A stretch of 13,809 nucleotides of DNA, from contig DHPK01000029.1 of assembly GCA_002407845.1 (NCBI GenBank), positions 33,044-46,852 of the forward strand, given 5' to 3'. The position numbers and the translations under genes were made by a program. The notes under the pieces were generated by a model, which saw only the letters and a program-made list of their open reading frames with translations, ran no database searches and was not told the origin of the DNA. Numbering within the stretch: the stretch's first letter is position 1; each line of letters opens with the position of its first letter. The DNA comes from Leptolinea sp. UBA5366. Lineage in GTDB: Bacteria > Chloroflexota > Anaerolineae > Anaerolineales > Anaerolineaceae. Positions 13,604 to 13,809 of this stretch are shown here, one piece after another.

Positions 13604-13809
13604 ATGAATTTAGAACGATCTGCAGGTATTTTGCTTCACCCAACCAGTTTTCCAAGTCTGGATGGCATAGGAGATCTTGGACCTCAGGCTTATTATTGGG
13701 TCGACTTTTTGGCAGCCTCGGGTTGTTCAATCTGGCAGATTTTGCCCTTAGGACCAACCGGCTACGGTGATTCGCCTTATCAGTCTTTTTCCGCTTTTGC
13801 GGGAAATCC
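13604..13809 (+). CDS. malQ: 4-alpha-glucanotransferase, 5' part only
   Basis: The first 68 codons are visible and the gene runs off the window. It begins MNLERSAGILLHPTSFPSLD, then GIGDLGPQAYYWVDFLAASG and WQILPLGPTGYGDSPYQSFS. This is the unmistakable N-terminus of the GH77 family (amylomaltase / disproportionating enzyme), which transfers alpha-1,4-glucan segments. The GDSPYQ...FAGN stretch forms part of the family sugar-binding region. AGGGGG at 13592-13597 lies 6 bases before the ATG. It follows glgA by 25 bases, so it is very likely co-transcribed for glycogen turnover. Confidence 0.93.
   Translation, partial: MNLERSAGILLHPTSFPSLDGIGDLGPQAYYWVDFLAASGCSIWQILPLGPTGYGDSPYQSFSAFAGN

Overview
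The window looks like chromosomal DNA from an anaerobic bacterium of moderate G+C. My best guess is Chloroflexota, class Anaerolineae. The clues are the gene style, the glycogen genes beside cinA, and the many ferredoxin-type and molybdenum-type proteins. This placement is inference from protein character only. Almost every gene is on the + strand.

Region 1 (1-7486) is one tightly packed, operon-like run of six genes. It holds two nucleoside/sugar-type ABC permeases (the first cut by the window edge) and an amidohydrolase of the 8-oxoguanine deaminase / hydroxydechloroatrazine aminohydrolase type. Next come a stand-alone protein resembling the methionine synthase activation domain, a divergent FAD-type subunit of the xanthine dehydrogenase family, and a large fused [2Fe-2S]-molybdopterin hydroxylase. 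Two start/stop overlaps (ATGA at 550 and 4607) and short gaps support co-transcription. The likely logic is to import a purine or purine-like heterocycle, deaminate it, then hydroxylate it. The amidohydrolase, FAD subunit and fused hydroxylase resemble, from memory, the ssnA-ygfM-xdhD part of the E. coli purine cluster. Two features depart from that model: the FAD subunit has lost its usual glycine loops, and a corrinoid-enzyme-activation-like protein sits in the middle.

Region 2 (7487-9632) starts with a perfect 13-bp hairpin that abuts the next Shine-Dalgarno sequence. It then carries a CobW-type P-loop GTPase with an altered metal-binding motif, and a DUF362 protein with two [4Fe-4S] ferredoxin motifs. 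These may serve metal supply and electron transfer for region 1, but that is inference.

Region 3 (9633-10926) is an A+T-rich islet with little coding. It has a promoter, a leader hairpin and tRNA-Arg(UCU). Immediately downstream is a decayed tyrosine recombinase: the N-terminal half is recognisable across two frames, with one frameshift and three stops. A small unrecognised gene on the - strand follows, with its own strong terminator. This looks like the scar of an old integration at a tRNA gene.

Region 4 (10927-13809) is a second + strand group. It contains a CinA-family protein whose C-terminal amidase domain has lost its active-site motif, glycogen synthase (glgA), and the start of 4-alpha-glucanotransferase (malQ), which runs off the window. 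A near-perfect 20-bp palindrome lies over the likely -10 box upstream of cinA.
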